Positions 9,244-20,731 of a DNA stretch of 64,000 bases are shown piece after piece (within the stretch, counting starts at the first letter, position 1; each line of letters begins with the position of its first letter). Both the position numbers and the translations under genes were made by a program. The stretch is from Psoroptes ovis (Eukaryota > Arthropoda > Arachnida > Sarcoptiformes > Psoroptidae): NCBI GenBank assembly GCA_002943765.1, contig PQWQ01000007.1:2668501-2732500 (forward strand), written 5' to 3'. The notes below the pieces were generated by a model. The model was not told the DNA's origin. It saw only the letters and a list, made by a program, of their open reading frames with translations, and made no database searches.

Positions 9244-12200
9244 TTATTTTCTGGTACCACCATAATTACGCATGGAATCTTCATACAATGGTGGATATTC
9301 ATCATCGGTTGCATCTGGTGATGTATTATTACGATTATAACGATTTCCAGCTTTAACTGATGGCTGTACATCAGTGGTGACCAATGTAGAACCTTGCGGT
9401 TGTCCATAATTATTGTTCACATAAATGTATTCTCTAATTTTCGAGCCAGCATTGTCCATTCGTGATTTTGATGATTTTCGACATGTTTGATAGGGTTTAC
9501 GTTCAATAGAGTCACCTGTGATGGAAATGTAATTGCCTTTCGGTACAATAAACATTGATGCATGTTGATCTGGATTACGAATACGATCACACATTCGACA
9601 CAATAAAAGCAATATGTACAAGAATAAACTGGTGGCGAATAGAATGAACAATACTCTAGTGCCAAGCCAAAACATTTCTTCAGTGGCTGGATCTAAATTG
9701 AACCAACTATCTGATGATCTACGATGATTATTGAGCAATGATGAGTCTTGAACATAATACATGCTCAACGATGCATCACAACCGACTATTTCATCACGAC
9801 CATTACCACAATTATCTTCGCCATTGCATCTATCAATGAATTGACATAATTATTAAAGGAAAATTGGTCATTGAAAAAATCCAATTACCTTAAACTGTTT
9901 GGAATGCAAACATGGCCATCTGACATGCAGTCAAATGTACCTGAAGGACAGACTGAATTCTTCATGTTCACTCTTGAAAATCCTTCAAGATCAGTCAATT
10001 TTGAATTTGGATTTTCACGAGGCTTAAAGAATAAATTGATGACCAATTCTTCATCACTATCTTGATCCATATCGTTGAAAAATATTTTACGCTCCAACAG
10101 TATCCATTTTTCATCGGCAATATTCAAATCAGTTGTTCCGTTTGATGTTAACAATTTGACAATGTCATCCATATCAATTTTATCAATGAATGCATTTTGT
10201 TTGACTGAACGTTTTGATCTTTGAACTGATTCTTTTTTCTTATCATCATTTTTAGTCATTTTTTCACCTTCATAAAATACTTCAGTGTTTTCTGGATCAG
10301 AAGTGAAAATGTCGACATCACTCCAGAATCGATTTCTTTTCAATGCCTCTTTTTTTCTTTCAATGCTTCTGTCGGCAGCTTCTCCCAATGTATCGAATCT
10401 ATTAAAGAAAAAACATAAGTTAATTTTCAAGAATCAATAATTCAATTCTATTACTACTTACATTCCACCAACAAATTTTCGGACGTTAATCAACATACCG
10501 AGCTCCAATTCGGATTTTTTTGTTTTTTTCTTTTTCTTCTTTTCGCTTTTAACCGATTCACTTGTCTTTGTCTCTTCGTCTTCAGTCGATGGTTCCGCAG
10601 TTTTCGATGATTCTTCGGTTTCCATGAGATCACTTTCTTTTTTAGGTTCATCCATTTTAGCCTGCTCTTCGGCGCTTACAGATTTATCTTCAGTTTCTGG
10701 TTCTTTACTTTTCGGCGATTCTTTGGCTTCCATGAGATCATTTTCTTTTTTCGATTCTTCAGCTTTAGACAGCTCTTCGGCTTTTGCAGATTTATCATCT
10801 TTTTCTCTTTCTTCATTTTTCGACGATTCTTTAGCTTCCATGAGATCGTTTTCTTTTTTCGATTCTTCAGTTTTAGACAACTCCTCGGCTTTCACAGGTT
10901 TATCTTCATTTTCTCGTTCTTCATTTTTCGATGATTCTTTGGATTCCATGAGATCACTTTCTTTTTTTGGTTCTTCGGCTTTTGCAGATTTCTCATCTTT
11001 TTCTCGTTCTTCATTTTTCGATGATTCTTTGGAGTCCATGAGATCACTTTCTTTTTTTGGCTCTTCAGCTTTAGGCAACTCTTCGGCCTTTTCAGATTTG
11101 TTGCCATTTTCTGGTTCTTTTGATGATTCTTTTGACTCTGGAATATCGTCATCTTTTTTTGATTCACTAGTCTCTACCGGCTTTTCACTCTTTTCTTTTT
11201 GTTCTAATTTTTCCATTTCTGATTCGACCCATTCAAATACTTTTTCTTCAGGTTCGGATGCTTTCTCAACATCAGCAACTGTCAAAATCGGCTTTTCAGG
11301 TACATTTGAAGATTCTTCCTTTTCTTTCTCTAAAACTTCACCTAATTCTTGTTTAGTTTCAGCTTCTTCTTCAGTTTTTTCCGCAAAATCATGAGATTCA
11401 TTTGACTTTTCTTCATGTTTCATCGGTGTTTCAAAGGAATTTTGATTTTCATCGTCATCTTTCATCTCACCTTCTTCTTCTTCTAGCTCTTCGGCAACAG
11501 TTTCTGGATCGTTTTTGATTCTAATTAATAAACGACATTTTTCATAGGTACCATTTTTTTTCTTGTCTTCATCGTCAGTCAAAAGATTATCATCAGCATC
11601 GAAAACTTGCTTCGGTAATGTGGCCATCTCTACCATTGGATTTTCTGTAGTTTCTGCATCTTCAAGTGGAGCATCATCCAAATCGGTTGAACGTTTTGCA
11701 CGTATAACAATAGATGGTTGTTTAACTGGATCAAGAACAACTTGTCTCAAATCTCTTTTGACTAGTACTTTTTCTGAAGTTCCATCTTCTTCCATTGATA
11801 CATCATCAGTTGTTTCATAATCATTTTTCATTACATTCAATGAAGTAAGATTTTGAATTTTTTTCTTGAATTCAATGACAAATTTTTTCTTTTCAACACC
11901 TTTGGGTGTTTTTTCTATCTTTGATTTAGCCGTAATATCTTCTTCAATTTTTCGAGTAATATTATTTTGTAAGCTTTCGATCCATTTAGCGTGTAACTTT
12001 TTAAAAGCACGTTTCCATGACCAACTGCCATCTTCTTGTATATCACTATCATTACCGGATGTTTTATTATAATCCAACATTATGATATTTTTGTTATCGG
12101 TTTTCAACATGGATGCAAATTTTGATGCTTGACGTGGAACACGTTTCAATGTTTCATCATCATCAGCTTCCTCATCATTTGATGGCTGAGCATCTGGATC

Positions 12201-12404
12201 TTTAATACGAGTAAAATCGGGACGAAATGCTTCGCAAATTGAACATTTTTCAGTGAAATAATAAACTTTTTTAGCTATGGCCGGCTTAGGTGTAGCAAAT
12301 TCTTGAAATGGAACCGATAATTTAAATGGATGAACAGTATCGAATGTATTTAAAATAACGATGAATGCAATGGCGAATATGAAGAATGGATACTTCGGAG
12401 ACAT
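9244..12404 (-). CDS. Secreted/transmembrane acidic-repeat protein with one LDL-receptor class A domain
   Basis: Three exons, 12404-10462, 10398-9889 and 9829-9244, join in phase through introns of 63 and 59 bp (GTAAGT..TTTAATAG; GTAATT..TTGATAG), giving 1012 aa. I start at ATG 12404, since the longer frame begins with GTG; the protein then opens with a clean signal peptide (KYPFFIFAIAFIVIL). A Glu/Lys/Ser-rich region carries about five tandem 30-36-residue repeats built on KKESDLMxSKESSKNEE. Near residues 797-837 lies an LDLa module split by the second intron (CPSGTFDCMSDGHVC ... CNGEDNCGNGRDEIVGC), followed by one membrane helix (about 875-897, VLFILFATSLFLYILLLLC) and a roughly 115-residue cytoplasmic tail. 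A type I surface protein is inferred; ligand and role are unknown. The charged repeat region is probably disordered. Confidence 0.8.
10560..11100 (-). repeat. Tandem coding repeat, ~90-108 bp units, in the LDLa protein
   Basis: About five in-frame copies of a 30-36-residue unit (KK-E-x-DLM-x-x-KESSK-x-EE..DKS-x-x-AEE) lie head to tail in exon 1. The unit lengths differ (30, then 36, 36, 36 residues), so the array has changed by insertion or loss. Such arrays commonly vary in copy number between individuals. Confidence 0.75.
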
Positions 12405-13801
12405 GTTTTTTTTTGTTTCAATTAATTTTTTCACTTTTCAAATGATTTAGAAAAATGTTGTCACCATAATGAATATCAAATCAATAATAAACTAAACCAT
12501 TATTTATTTCCATTCATTTCTGTTTTCGAATTTTCATTGATCATTATTTATCACGACATAATAATAGATTAAGAAAAAGAAATAAAATTGTTATCATTCA
12601 GAAATATCGAGAAATAATAAAAAATAACCAAAAAATAAATGCAGATCCATTCATGATTTGATATGTCGTGGTTTTTTTTTTGTAATCAAAAATTGAAAAA
12701 AAATAATCAATGATATTTCACATCAATATTATAACAAACAAACAAACAGAAAAATAACAACTTGTGATCAGAACATGAAATGATCAATTTTTGTTTATTT
12801 GAAATACCAGTGAAATTATTTCCATTCGACGGCTTTTGATTAGATATGATTATTTTATTGCTTTTGATTGATTTTGGCTATACAAAAAAGGACATTGCCG
12901 TTTTTTTGTTTTTTTTTTTGCATAAGGATTACATCGTTTGTACTGGAAGATTATCATAATCAATTTTTTTCAATTTCTTCAAGATGAATCCATTTTCATT
13001 CACAATATATTTTTGAAGGAAACAATATTGCCTTAATTCGTAGCAATTTTAAGGATAAATATCAAACTTGAATATCATCATTTTCTTATTATTGATTGAT
13101 GATCACGTTGGCGAAAATTTTCATTAAATATTTAGTAAATCAATCTGAATAATAAGATTACAAAATAAGAATTATGAAATTATAGAAAAATTATAAGAAA
13201 TTAATAAACAAACCTCCATTGTCATGTGATGCCGATCGAGCGATCAGCAAAATAATTCATGAACAAACAAATGATCATAATGATCAATGATGAACTGATG
13301 TTTTGGATCATTTTTAAAAGTAAACAATTCAAAGAATTAAAACATATGATTCAAAAAACAATGGACATTGTCTGAGAGTGGCAAAGATTGCGCAGTATCA
13401 AAAAGCTACGAAAACAATTGTGGCCATTTTTAGCCAATTTTTGTTGTTGTTGTTGTTGTCCATGTGATATGATGATGGTGATGATGATAATGAAATTCTT
13501 TGAATTTTTGGTCAAATGGAATGTGAACAATGTGTTGCTCAATCACAAACTAAATGGTTCAATAAATAGTTCTATTATTAAATTTTCAATTTATCGACTT
13601 ATTTAAGCATAATTCCAATAATAATGTAATCACTGTATGATTGATCGACTTGGCAAAAACCATACGAAAATTGTCAAATCATTGTTTTTTGTTGTTGCTT
13701 TTTTCGTATTGTTCAATTCTTATCATTAATAATCGTAATTATTTTTGGTTCAATCTTATTATAAATAATTTGTCCATTTATACGTATAAATTTTAGACAA
13801 A
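12405..13801. other. Divergent intergenic region between the LDLa gene and the tubulin
   Basis: AT-rich sequence with poly-T and poly-A runs, presumably holding both promoters. Frames at 13388-13606 (+) and 13351-13542 (-) are low-complexity (a run of Cys codons from a TTG repeat) and are not believable genes. Confidence 0.5.
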
Positions 13802-15247
13802 ATGCGTGAATGTATAACCCTTTTGATTGGTCAAGCTGGTATTCAAATTGGTGATAAATTTTGGGACACAATACGAGCTGAACATGGAATCGAAAACAAT
13901 GGTCGCAAAAATGATGATCAAATTCGTAATGAAAATGAAATTCTGGACACAATGTTCAATGAAGCTAGTATAGAAAATCATTATGTCCCACGAACAATTA
14001 TGATCGATAATGATCCTTCAGTTATTGATCAAATCATTTCCAATCCTTATGGCAAAAATCTTTACTCAACTAATATGATGATCTCAGGAAAAGAAGACGC
14101 AGCCAATAATTTTGCTCGTGGTTTTAATACACTTTCGTCTAAAATATTATCGCCTACAATCGATAAAATACGTAAATCTGTTGAGTTGTGCGAAAGTTTT
14201 CAAAGTTTTCTCATGTTCAATAGTTTTGGTGGTGGTACTGGATCCGGATTCACTGCACATCTTATCGATGAATTGGAAATGTCATTTACTAGTAAATTCA
14301 AGCGTTTAGAATTCAATGTATTTCCATCGCCTGCATTATCAACAGCCATCGTTGAGCCTTACAATGCAGTGTTTCGAGCGCATCATTCATTACTTAAATC
14401 AGATTGCATGTTTTTATTTGACAACGAAGCTTGTTATGACATTTGTCAGCGACATTTAAATATTGATCAAATTCAATATAGTCATATCAATCAAATAATC
14501 TCCTTAGTGGCTAGTTCAATTACTTCATCAACACGTTTTGGTGGAACATTAAATGTGGATTTAGCTGAATATGAAACAAATCTAGTCCCTTATCCGCGAA
14601 TACATTTTCCTAATGCATCTTATGCACCAATATTGAGTTCATGTTGTCAATCCTTTAATCAGCCGGTAAAAACATTGACTCAAGCTTGCTTTCGAAATGA
14701 AAATCGTATGATTAAATTCGATCCTAGCAATACTGGCAAATACATAACCTGTTGTCTTTTATATCGTGGTGATTGTACACCTAAACAAGTAAACGAAGCT
14801 ATGATAGAATTAAAAAAACAAAAGAAATTTGTGAAATGGTCACCGACCGGTATGAAATGTGGAATATCATCTGAACCACCAAAAATGCTTGAAGACATTG
14901 GTGAAACAAATCGATCAGTTTGCCTATTATCTAATCACACAGGAATGATAGAATGTTGGCGTTTATTGTGTAAAAAATTTGATCTCATGTACAATAAACG
15001 TGCATTCGTACATTGGTACGTGTCCGAAGGAATGGAAGAGGCAGAATTTCAAGAAGCTCGTGATGATTTGCAATGTTTGATCGATGATTATCTTGACATT
15101 GATCGAAGTGAAACGTTAAGTTTCGATATTAATGGTCATTTTGATCAAGATACCGATGAACTTGATGGAAAAAATAGAATAATTTCATCTATCAAAACAA
15201 GAATCATAAATCATAACTCTTCATGTGAAAATGGTCCAAATAATTAA
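13802..15247 (+). CDS. Divergent alpha-tubulin
   Basis: A single exon encodes 481 aa. It starts with MREC, the alpha-tubulin autoregulatory-type N-terminus, and has the GTP-binding loop SFGGGTGSGF, NVDLAEYETNLVPYPRIHF with the alpha-type catalytic Glu of helix 8, CCLLYRGD, and KFDLMYNKRAFVHWYVSEGMEE. It is therefore an alpha-type tubulin rather than beta or gamma. It is unusually divergent: residue 40 aligns as Gln, not the acetylated Lys; the acidic EEY-type tail is replaced by a longer tail ending NGPNN; and many surface positions differ. The lack of introns and rapid divergence suggest a tissue-restricted (for example germline) isotype, possibly of retroposed origin; that is inference. It lies next to, and converges on, the membrane-protein gene at 15365. 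Confidence 0.9.
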   Translation: MRECITLLIGQAGIQIGDKFWDTIRAEHGIENNGRKNDDQIRNENEILDTMFNEASIENHYVPRTIMIDNDPSVIDQIISNPYGKNLYSTNMMISGKEDAANNFARGFNTLSSKILSPTIDKIRKSVELCESFQSFLMFNSFGGGTGSGFTAHLIDELEMSFTSKFKRLEFNVFPSPALSTAIVEPYNAVFRAHHSLLKSDCMFLFDNEACYDICQRHLNIDQIQYSHINQIISLVASSITSSTRFGGTLNVDLAEYETNLVPYPRIHFPNASYAPILSSCCQSFNQPVKTLTQACFRNENRMIKFDPSNTGKYITCCLLYRGDCTPKQVNEAMIELKKQKKFVKWSPTGMKCGISSEPPKMLEDIGETNRSVCLLSNHTGMIECWRLLCKKFDLMYNKRAFVHWYVSEGMEEAEFQEARDDLQCLIDDYLDIDRSETLSFDINGHFDQDTDELDGKNRIISSIKTRIINHNSSCENGPNN

Positions 15248-15364
15248 TTTATCTTTGATATTTTTTTTTTGTCCATAAAAAAATGAAATTCTTAGCTTGA
15301 TACGTGTAAATTTTTAGTTCAAAAAGAAAAAATTTGCTTCAAAATAATCAAAAATTTTGAGATT

Positions 15365-17167
15365 TCAAATCGAATAATGATGAATTGCAATTTGATGTGT
15401 TAAAATAATTCCAAAATGCCCACAAATCATAGGAGCTAGCCATGATGAAATGCTTCCACGTAAAAATTCTGAATATGCACCAAAAGCTGCATACGCATAG
15501 AATAAAATTGTAATCAAAAATATTGGCCAATATTTTTGCCGTATGGCCGCATAAATCGCAACCATTGTTGTTAAACAATTCAATATGATCATGACAATAA
15601 CAATCGATTGCCATATATGTCTTACAACATGTGTCATAGAATATAATCGTCCTAAATCAAACAAATGAATTAACTTATGAATAGTAGATTATTAATTACA
15701 TTGCTTACCATAGATAGGCTCACCAAGTTTGATTTTGATTGATGCGAAATGCATATAGACACTTTCCCAAACAGTCAGACCAATATTTATGATTAAAATG
15801 ATTATATAAAGGATTTTCGTACAATGTAAATGTGGTCGATCGAAACGTTGATAATAATCTGAATAATGAACATGAGCTAATGGAACATTATCAATAGGTA
15901 TAAGATGTCTTAATTGTTGCTGCCTGTGCATCAATCTTGCTGAACCAGTGCGTCGATAATAGCCCAAATCGTCATCATAATCATCATCATCGTCGTCATA
16001 AAATCGAACATTGTTTAAGTAATTAGGATTGCGTATTGTAGAACGATTGCGATCATTACGATTGAAATCAACAATGTTAGATGTTTTATATGAGCTATCA
16101 AGATGTTCGCGTGAATTTACACGGAAACTTGGTGCATTTGATTGTTGTTGTAGACGCTTGAAGTTTGAATTCACTGTGCCATTGGTCGCTGTTAGTCGCT
16201 TTTTTTCAACTATTTGTTCTACATTTTGATCCATGTTACCGATAACTGTGAATTTTCTATGTTCATCAATCGTACGTGAAGAATCCGAACGACTGAAACC
16301 TGAATCAGGTGAACTGGTATTCAACTGCGTTCGTACATCGTTAGTACGATGTCTTTGCTGCCTCTGTTCATTCATTTGATGTTGCCATTCATGACCACCA
16401 TTTCGGCGTGATTTCGGCTCGTATTCCTTAAATTTCCTCGCTTCTCCATTCGGATTGGGCATTCTAAAATTGGCAGGATATTTTTGGATTTCATATTCAT
16501 TGTTTCGAAGTTCAGTACCGTTACCAGAATGAATTTCTTTGTGACCATAGTATGGCTTATCATTACGCTTGAAGCGTGACGCGTTTTGATGATTTGGTGA
16601 ATCGTATTGATTTGAGAAATCGAAAGAAACGAAACTTGGATCATATGGTGAGAAATGTTCATTTCGAATAGTTCTTACTGGTTTACGGATACGATTTTTA
16701 TCAGCATGCAGGTCGGATGCAAGATCATTGACCTGATCTCGGGTAGGATGAATCGACGCAACATTGACCAACGAATGATAATGTTCACCACTTTTTCTAG
16801 TCAAATGGCTACTTCGTTGCATGTTTCGTACAGCTGGTACATTAAATGAACCATCATACTCAGTGTGATCGGCCAAATTACCAACACTTGATGCTGCATT
16901 CAATCGATTCAAATGCTTTCTTCGCTGCTGTTCGAATGGACTCAGCGAACGACCTCTTAAATTATTTTGATGACGCTTTTGACGATTTTTCCAATATCGT
17001 TCTAATTCAATGATATCCAATTCATCTTTAGTCAAATTGCCATTATTCATCAGCTGATTCAAATAGGTTGATGATAAACGGCGCCATGCATCTGCATCAT
17101 ATTCCATGAAATGATCACCAGATCGATGATGTGGCGGTTTATCCATGCTGGCCATCGATTGACCCAT
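15365..17167 (-). CDS. Four-helix membrane protein with a long disordered N-terminus
   Basis: Two exons, 17167-15709 and 15651-15365, joined through a 57-bp intron (GTAAGC..TTGATTTAG) encode 581 aa. Residues 1-430 are hydrophilic, rich in Arg, Asn, Ser, His and Gln, with an Asp run, and probably disordered and cytoplasmic. The C-terminal third has four predicted helices: ILYIIILIINIGLTVW, SIVIVMIILNCLTTMVAIYA, WPIFLITILFYAYAAFGAY and a final segment near APMICGHFGIILTHQIA. No family is recognised. The layout (large cytosolic N-terminus plus four-helix core) resembles the other four-helix proteins in this window only in general topology. The gene converges on the tubulin, with 117 bp between stop codons. 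Confidence 0.7.
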
Positions 17168-17501
17168 TTCTAGGGTGTTGTTATTATTATATTGGTTGCT
17201 TTTTATTAATTTAAATCAAATTGAATGACAATAAATCAAAGCAAAAACAAATAAAGCGAATCCCAAACACATCATTCCATTATTATCAACACGTATGTGC
17301 AAAAAATCATAGTTACCATAGTAATACTGTCGACAGGTTGCAAATTTATGAAAAAAAATTGCATTGCTTCGTATTTCGATAATTGCCATGAAACATTTAA
17401 ATTAAATTTAAGCAAACAAACAAACAATAAACGAAATTCAATTAAAATGCATGAATTAATCGTGAATAGTGTTTAGGCGTTATTATTTTATTTGCGTAAA
17501 T
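17168..17501. other. Short divergent promoter region
   Basis: The 334 bp between the divergent starts at 17167 (-) and 17502 (+) presumably hold both promoters. It is AT-rich; no clear TATA box or other element was identified. Confidence 0.4.
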
Positions 17502-18038
17502 ATGTCTTCGCCCAGCATAAAATCATCGACATTATCGGTGTCAACAGCAACAACCACTGCAACATCAATCGAGATAGCAGAAAAAATTTTATGTCGATTT
17601 TGTACGGAATCAAACGATCAGAAATTGAACAAAATTTGTTCATGTAAAAATAATAAATTATCTTACAGTCATGGATACTGTTTACAAATATTTTGTCATC
17701 GTTTTCAACGAAAATATTGTGAATTTTGTGGCCAAGATTTTGATACTGTAATCGATGACAATCAAATCAAAGATGATTTGGATGCTAACAATGGTTGGAA
17801 ACAATTATATGAAACAATTAAAAATATTGAATTATTACAAGATGAATTCTATTTTTTATTATCATCGATTATCGATTTGATTATATGCACCATTTTGTTA
17901 GCGATTATATTTAATTATCATCAATCGAATATAAATATTTGGCAAGAAATTTATTTATTAATATTTATTATAATTAATTATTATTTTCATTTCAATAGCG
18001 TAAATCAATTTTTGAATAAAATTAAACGATATACTTAA
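17502..18038 (+). CDS. MARCH-like RING-CH membrane E3 ubiquitin ligase
   Basis: A single exon of 178 aa; ATG 17502 is chosen because the longer frame starts with GTG. Residues about 26-75 show a RING-CH (RINGv) zinc-binding pattern: CRFC, then CSC, HGYC and CEFC, that is C-x2-C-x11-C-x-C-x8-H-x2-C-x12-C-x2-C, with His in the fourth-to-fifth ligand position characteristic of MARCH proteins. Two membrane segments follow (about IIDLIICTILLAIIF and IYLLIFIIINYYFHF). MARCH ligases ubiquitinate membrane proteins and control their traffic. The conserved Trp after the second His/Cys pair is absent, so ligase activity is an inference. It converges on the Gag-like gene at 18073, only 34 bp away. Confidence 0.7.
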   Translation: MSSPSIKSSTLSVSTATTTATSIEIAEKILCRFCTESNDQKLNKICSCKNNKLSYSHGYCLQIFCHRFQRKYCEFCGQDFDTVIDDNQIKDDLDANNGWKQLYETIKNIELLQDEFYFLLSSIIDLIICTILLAIIFNYHQSNINIWQEIYLLIFIIINYYFHFNSVNQFLNKIKRYT

Positions 18039-18072
18039 ATTCATTGATTATTGAAAAAATTCTTAGTTAAAT

Positions 18073-20154
18073 TCATTGTTCGCTCTCGCTGAATTCAATC
18101 AATTTTTGACATAATTTAATCATGTCAGCAATTTGTTCATTTGATGTCAAAGGTGTGATGATCATAAATTTCATTTGATCAAATTTAATCAAAATTGAAT
18201 CAAATTGCATAGAGCAGTTACTATTATTGCCAGCTACTAGAAAAATGTAAATATTCTCAAATTCCAATCGGAACAAACCTTGTTCTTTGTAGGCAAAAAG
18301 CCATTCATAGTATATACGATCAGAATTCATGTAATGATTTTCATTCGATTTATCGTCAACCATAGATATCTTGAGTGATTGATTCGGTTGGGTTTCACAT
18401 GATTTGTCAAGAAAATTGTTTATAAATTTTTTCATTGTTTCATTTTCATCTTCATTTGTTGCAAACGATAATGAAGATTTTGATTCTAAAACGCTAAATC
18501 TGTTTTGGTGTTTGACATGATCATTATGTCGCTTGAAGCTGTAATTGTTAAAAGACAATAAATCATTATAAGGTTTTTTCAATGAACAATCGACCAATTT
18601 CGAAAGACGTTGCTCAAATTTAAATGGTTCAATATGGATTGAAAATTTTTCAAAAATATTACTCGATATTTGCACTTTTGGTTCATAACAATCTTGCGAT
18701 CGAAATACTCCGAACTTTATTTTTCTTATTAAAAAACCAATCGCCATCTCAATCTCTACTTCGTCAATAATCTTTGTTTTGCTTCGCCAATCAGATTTAT
18801 TGTCCACAATAATGTCCAGCTCCAATGATTTCAGATAGCTCATTTCAATCAAAGCCTCATGATCATCGATGATAGAATTGTTCACTGAAGCAATCACCTC
18901 ACGATAATTGTTACGTTTGATCGAAATCAAATTGATCGGTATTGTTTTCATATTAATTCTTTTTGCATTTTGGCCATCATTTTTTGATTTATGTTCTTGT
19001 TGTTCACCAATTTGAATAATTGATCGATCATTGGACATTGATTCTTTATGTTGATCTCTATATCTATCTAAGAATTGGCTTAAATTTTTACATTCAATAA
19101 AAGAATGTGAACGAAGGTGTTTTTTCATTCCATAACAAATTGGACAAAATCCTCTTTCATCTATTAATCTTTCAATTAATTTTTTAAGTTCTGCATGTTG
19201 TTTATCATTAATTGTTGAATGGTTTTTATTATTAATAGTATAATTGATTTCAGTAGACATCAATGGTATCGAAGTTTTAATATCGAATTGAGAAAGTTTT
19301 GTTCGAATAATTTGTACAAAATGATTAATCGGGTGTAAACGATATCGAAACGGTATTTTCTGGAATAATCTAGTAATATAAGCATCTCTCATTTCTTGAC
19401 GTACATTGAATTTAATTTGTAATGCAATTAGAAATAATGTTTTAAAATTTTGAGCATCTTTTTGACGATCAATATAATCAAATTTAAATGATTCTATCAT
19501 TGTTTGAACCAACGTTTCACGTTGATAATAGGTATGTTTGCTAAATTCTTTTCGTAACAATTCTACAGCCATTTTCATTCGAGTTTCATTTTCGATAATT
19601 TTAACTGCTTTTGAATTTTTACGAATAGAAAATTTTAAAATTTTAATTCTAGTTCGTTCATCTGGTAAATCAGGATTAGTAACAATATATTCCATCATTA
19701 GTGGACAATAATCAAACCAATTCTCATCATTCAATTCAATATTATCGATTCCATGAAAAGTTACCAATGTTCTACGATTAAATTGATTATTTTCTTCGTT
19801 TTCAATCAAATTAACATCTTGCAAATGAGTTTCATTGCTCTTATAACTGTCAATGTCGTTTTTATTGTTGCCACTGCTGCTGGTGTGATTACTGTAGTCA
19901 TCATTATTCTTTAAGATTTGAGCGATATCCCTTGCGTTAGAGTTAAATTTCTCAACCAAATTTTCATCATAAAGATTATCATCATCAGCCAATATACGGT
20001 TCAAAGAACGAATTCGTTCAATGAGATTTCGAATTTCTTGTTTATTAGTGATAATATCGTTTTCATTATTATCGATAAAACTGTTGTAGAAATTGTCAAA
20101 TTTTCTCAAAGCTTTATGTCTTTGTTCATAAGTCTGCTGTAGCGGTGAGCTCAT
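18073..20154 (-). CDS. BEL/Pao Gag-like protein with a degenerate protease-like region
   Basis: A single uninterrupted frame of 693 aa from ATG 20154. The N-terminus is a coiled-coil-like segment (RKFDNFYNSF..IRNLIERIRSLNRIL). Residues about 140-280 match the general pattern of the BEL/Pao Gag domain (DUF1759): NWFDYCPLMMEYIVTNP, ILKFSIRKNSKAVKII, AVELLRKEFSK. A zinc-knuckle-like CPICYGMKKHLRSHSFIEC follows at about 336. Around 400-500, a segment beginning INLISIKRNNYREVIASV has the spacing of a retropepsin, but the catalytic Asp-Ser/Thr-Gly is missing. No integrase or reverse transcriptase and no LTRs were found. It may be a domesticated Gag or the remnant of a recent element. A paralogue lies at 21389. 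Confidence 0.65.
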   Translation of the reverse strand: MSSPLQQTYEQRHKALRKFDNFYNSFIDNNENDIITNKQEIRNLIERIRSLNRILADDDNLYDENLVEKFNSNARDIAQILKNNDDYSNHTSSSGNNKNDIDSYKSNETHLQDVNLIENEENNQFNRRTLVTFHGIDNIELNDENWFDYCPLMMEYIVTNPDLPDERTRIKILKFSIRKNSKAVKIIENETRMKMAVELLRKEFSKHTYYQRETLVQTMIESFKFDYIDRQKDAQNFKTLFLIALQIKFNVRQEMRDAYITRLFQKIPFRYRLHPINHFVQIIRTKLSQFDIKTSIPLMSTEINYTINNKNHSTINDKQHAELKKLIERLIDERGFCPICYGMKKHLRSHSFIECKNLSQFLDRYRDQHKESMSNDRSIIQIGEQQEHKSKNDGQNAKRINMKTIPINLISIKRNNYREVIASVNNSIIDDHEALIEMSYLKSLELDIIVDNKSDWRSKTKIIDEVEIEMAIGFLIRKIKFGVFRSQDCYEPKVQISSNIFEKFSIHIEPFKFEQRLSKLVDCSLKKPYNDLLSFNNYSFKRHNDHVKHQNRFSVLESKSSLSFATNEDENETMKKFINNFLDKSCETQPNQSLKISMVDDKSNENHYMNSDRIYYEWLFAYKEQGLFRLEFENIYIFLVAGNNSNCSMQFDSILIKFDQMKFMIITPLTSNEQIADMIKLCQKLIEFSESEQ

Positions 20155-20731
20155 GTTGAAATAGAATTCATGAAAAAAAAATGACTCAGGATTTCGAAGT
20201 TAATAACATTAATCTTTATTTATCAGCGGTGGATCGTTCAAGCATTTGCACCTTTTCGAAGTTAATATTTTCGCAGTCAAAAGAAAACTAGCCAATATTT
20301 GCAGCCGTTTAAATAAAGAACTGTCAAATGCGTATTAAAAGTATTTTTTTTCTCATCATCGCTAAATATAATCAGTGATTGAATCATTATTGCATCAGTA
20401 TTTCATAAAACAATTAGTGATTAGAAATTATGATAAGTTTAAATGATTTTTCTATGGAAAAGGATTAAAATTATAAAAATTAAACTTTTCTATTTAAAGG
20501 GGAGGCTATTATTACACGGATGTTTTTATATTATCAACCACAGAGTTTATTGATGAATACCATGGTTACCTCATATTATGCTTATATTTTTGTTATCTTG
20601 TATCTACACTCATTTACACTCACTTATTTTTTTGTTTATCATCCAAGGTGTGCCAACACAGTTGTTGCATTTTTGTTTTGGATTTTGTTTTGTTTTTTTT
20701 GGCATTCCATTCTGAAATGTGATAAATTAAA
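20155..20731. other. Divergent promoter region between Gag-like gene and four-helix gene
   Basis: 577 bp between divergent starts. TTTCGAAGTTAATA occurs twice, near 20192 and 20254, as a direct repeat. A 71-codon frame at 20520-20735 (+), rich in Phe and Tyr, ends just inside the next gene's start and is more likely 5' UTR than coding. Confidence 0.4.

Noticed and set aside
10624..11394. 256-codon Ser/Phe-rich frame (+)
   Set aside because: It is the antisense shadow of the repeat region of the LDLa gene; its repeat pattern mirrors that coding array.
17469..17501. Upstream extension of the RING-CH gene
   Set aside because: The extension begins with GTG; the first ATG (17502) gives a normal N-terminus.
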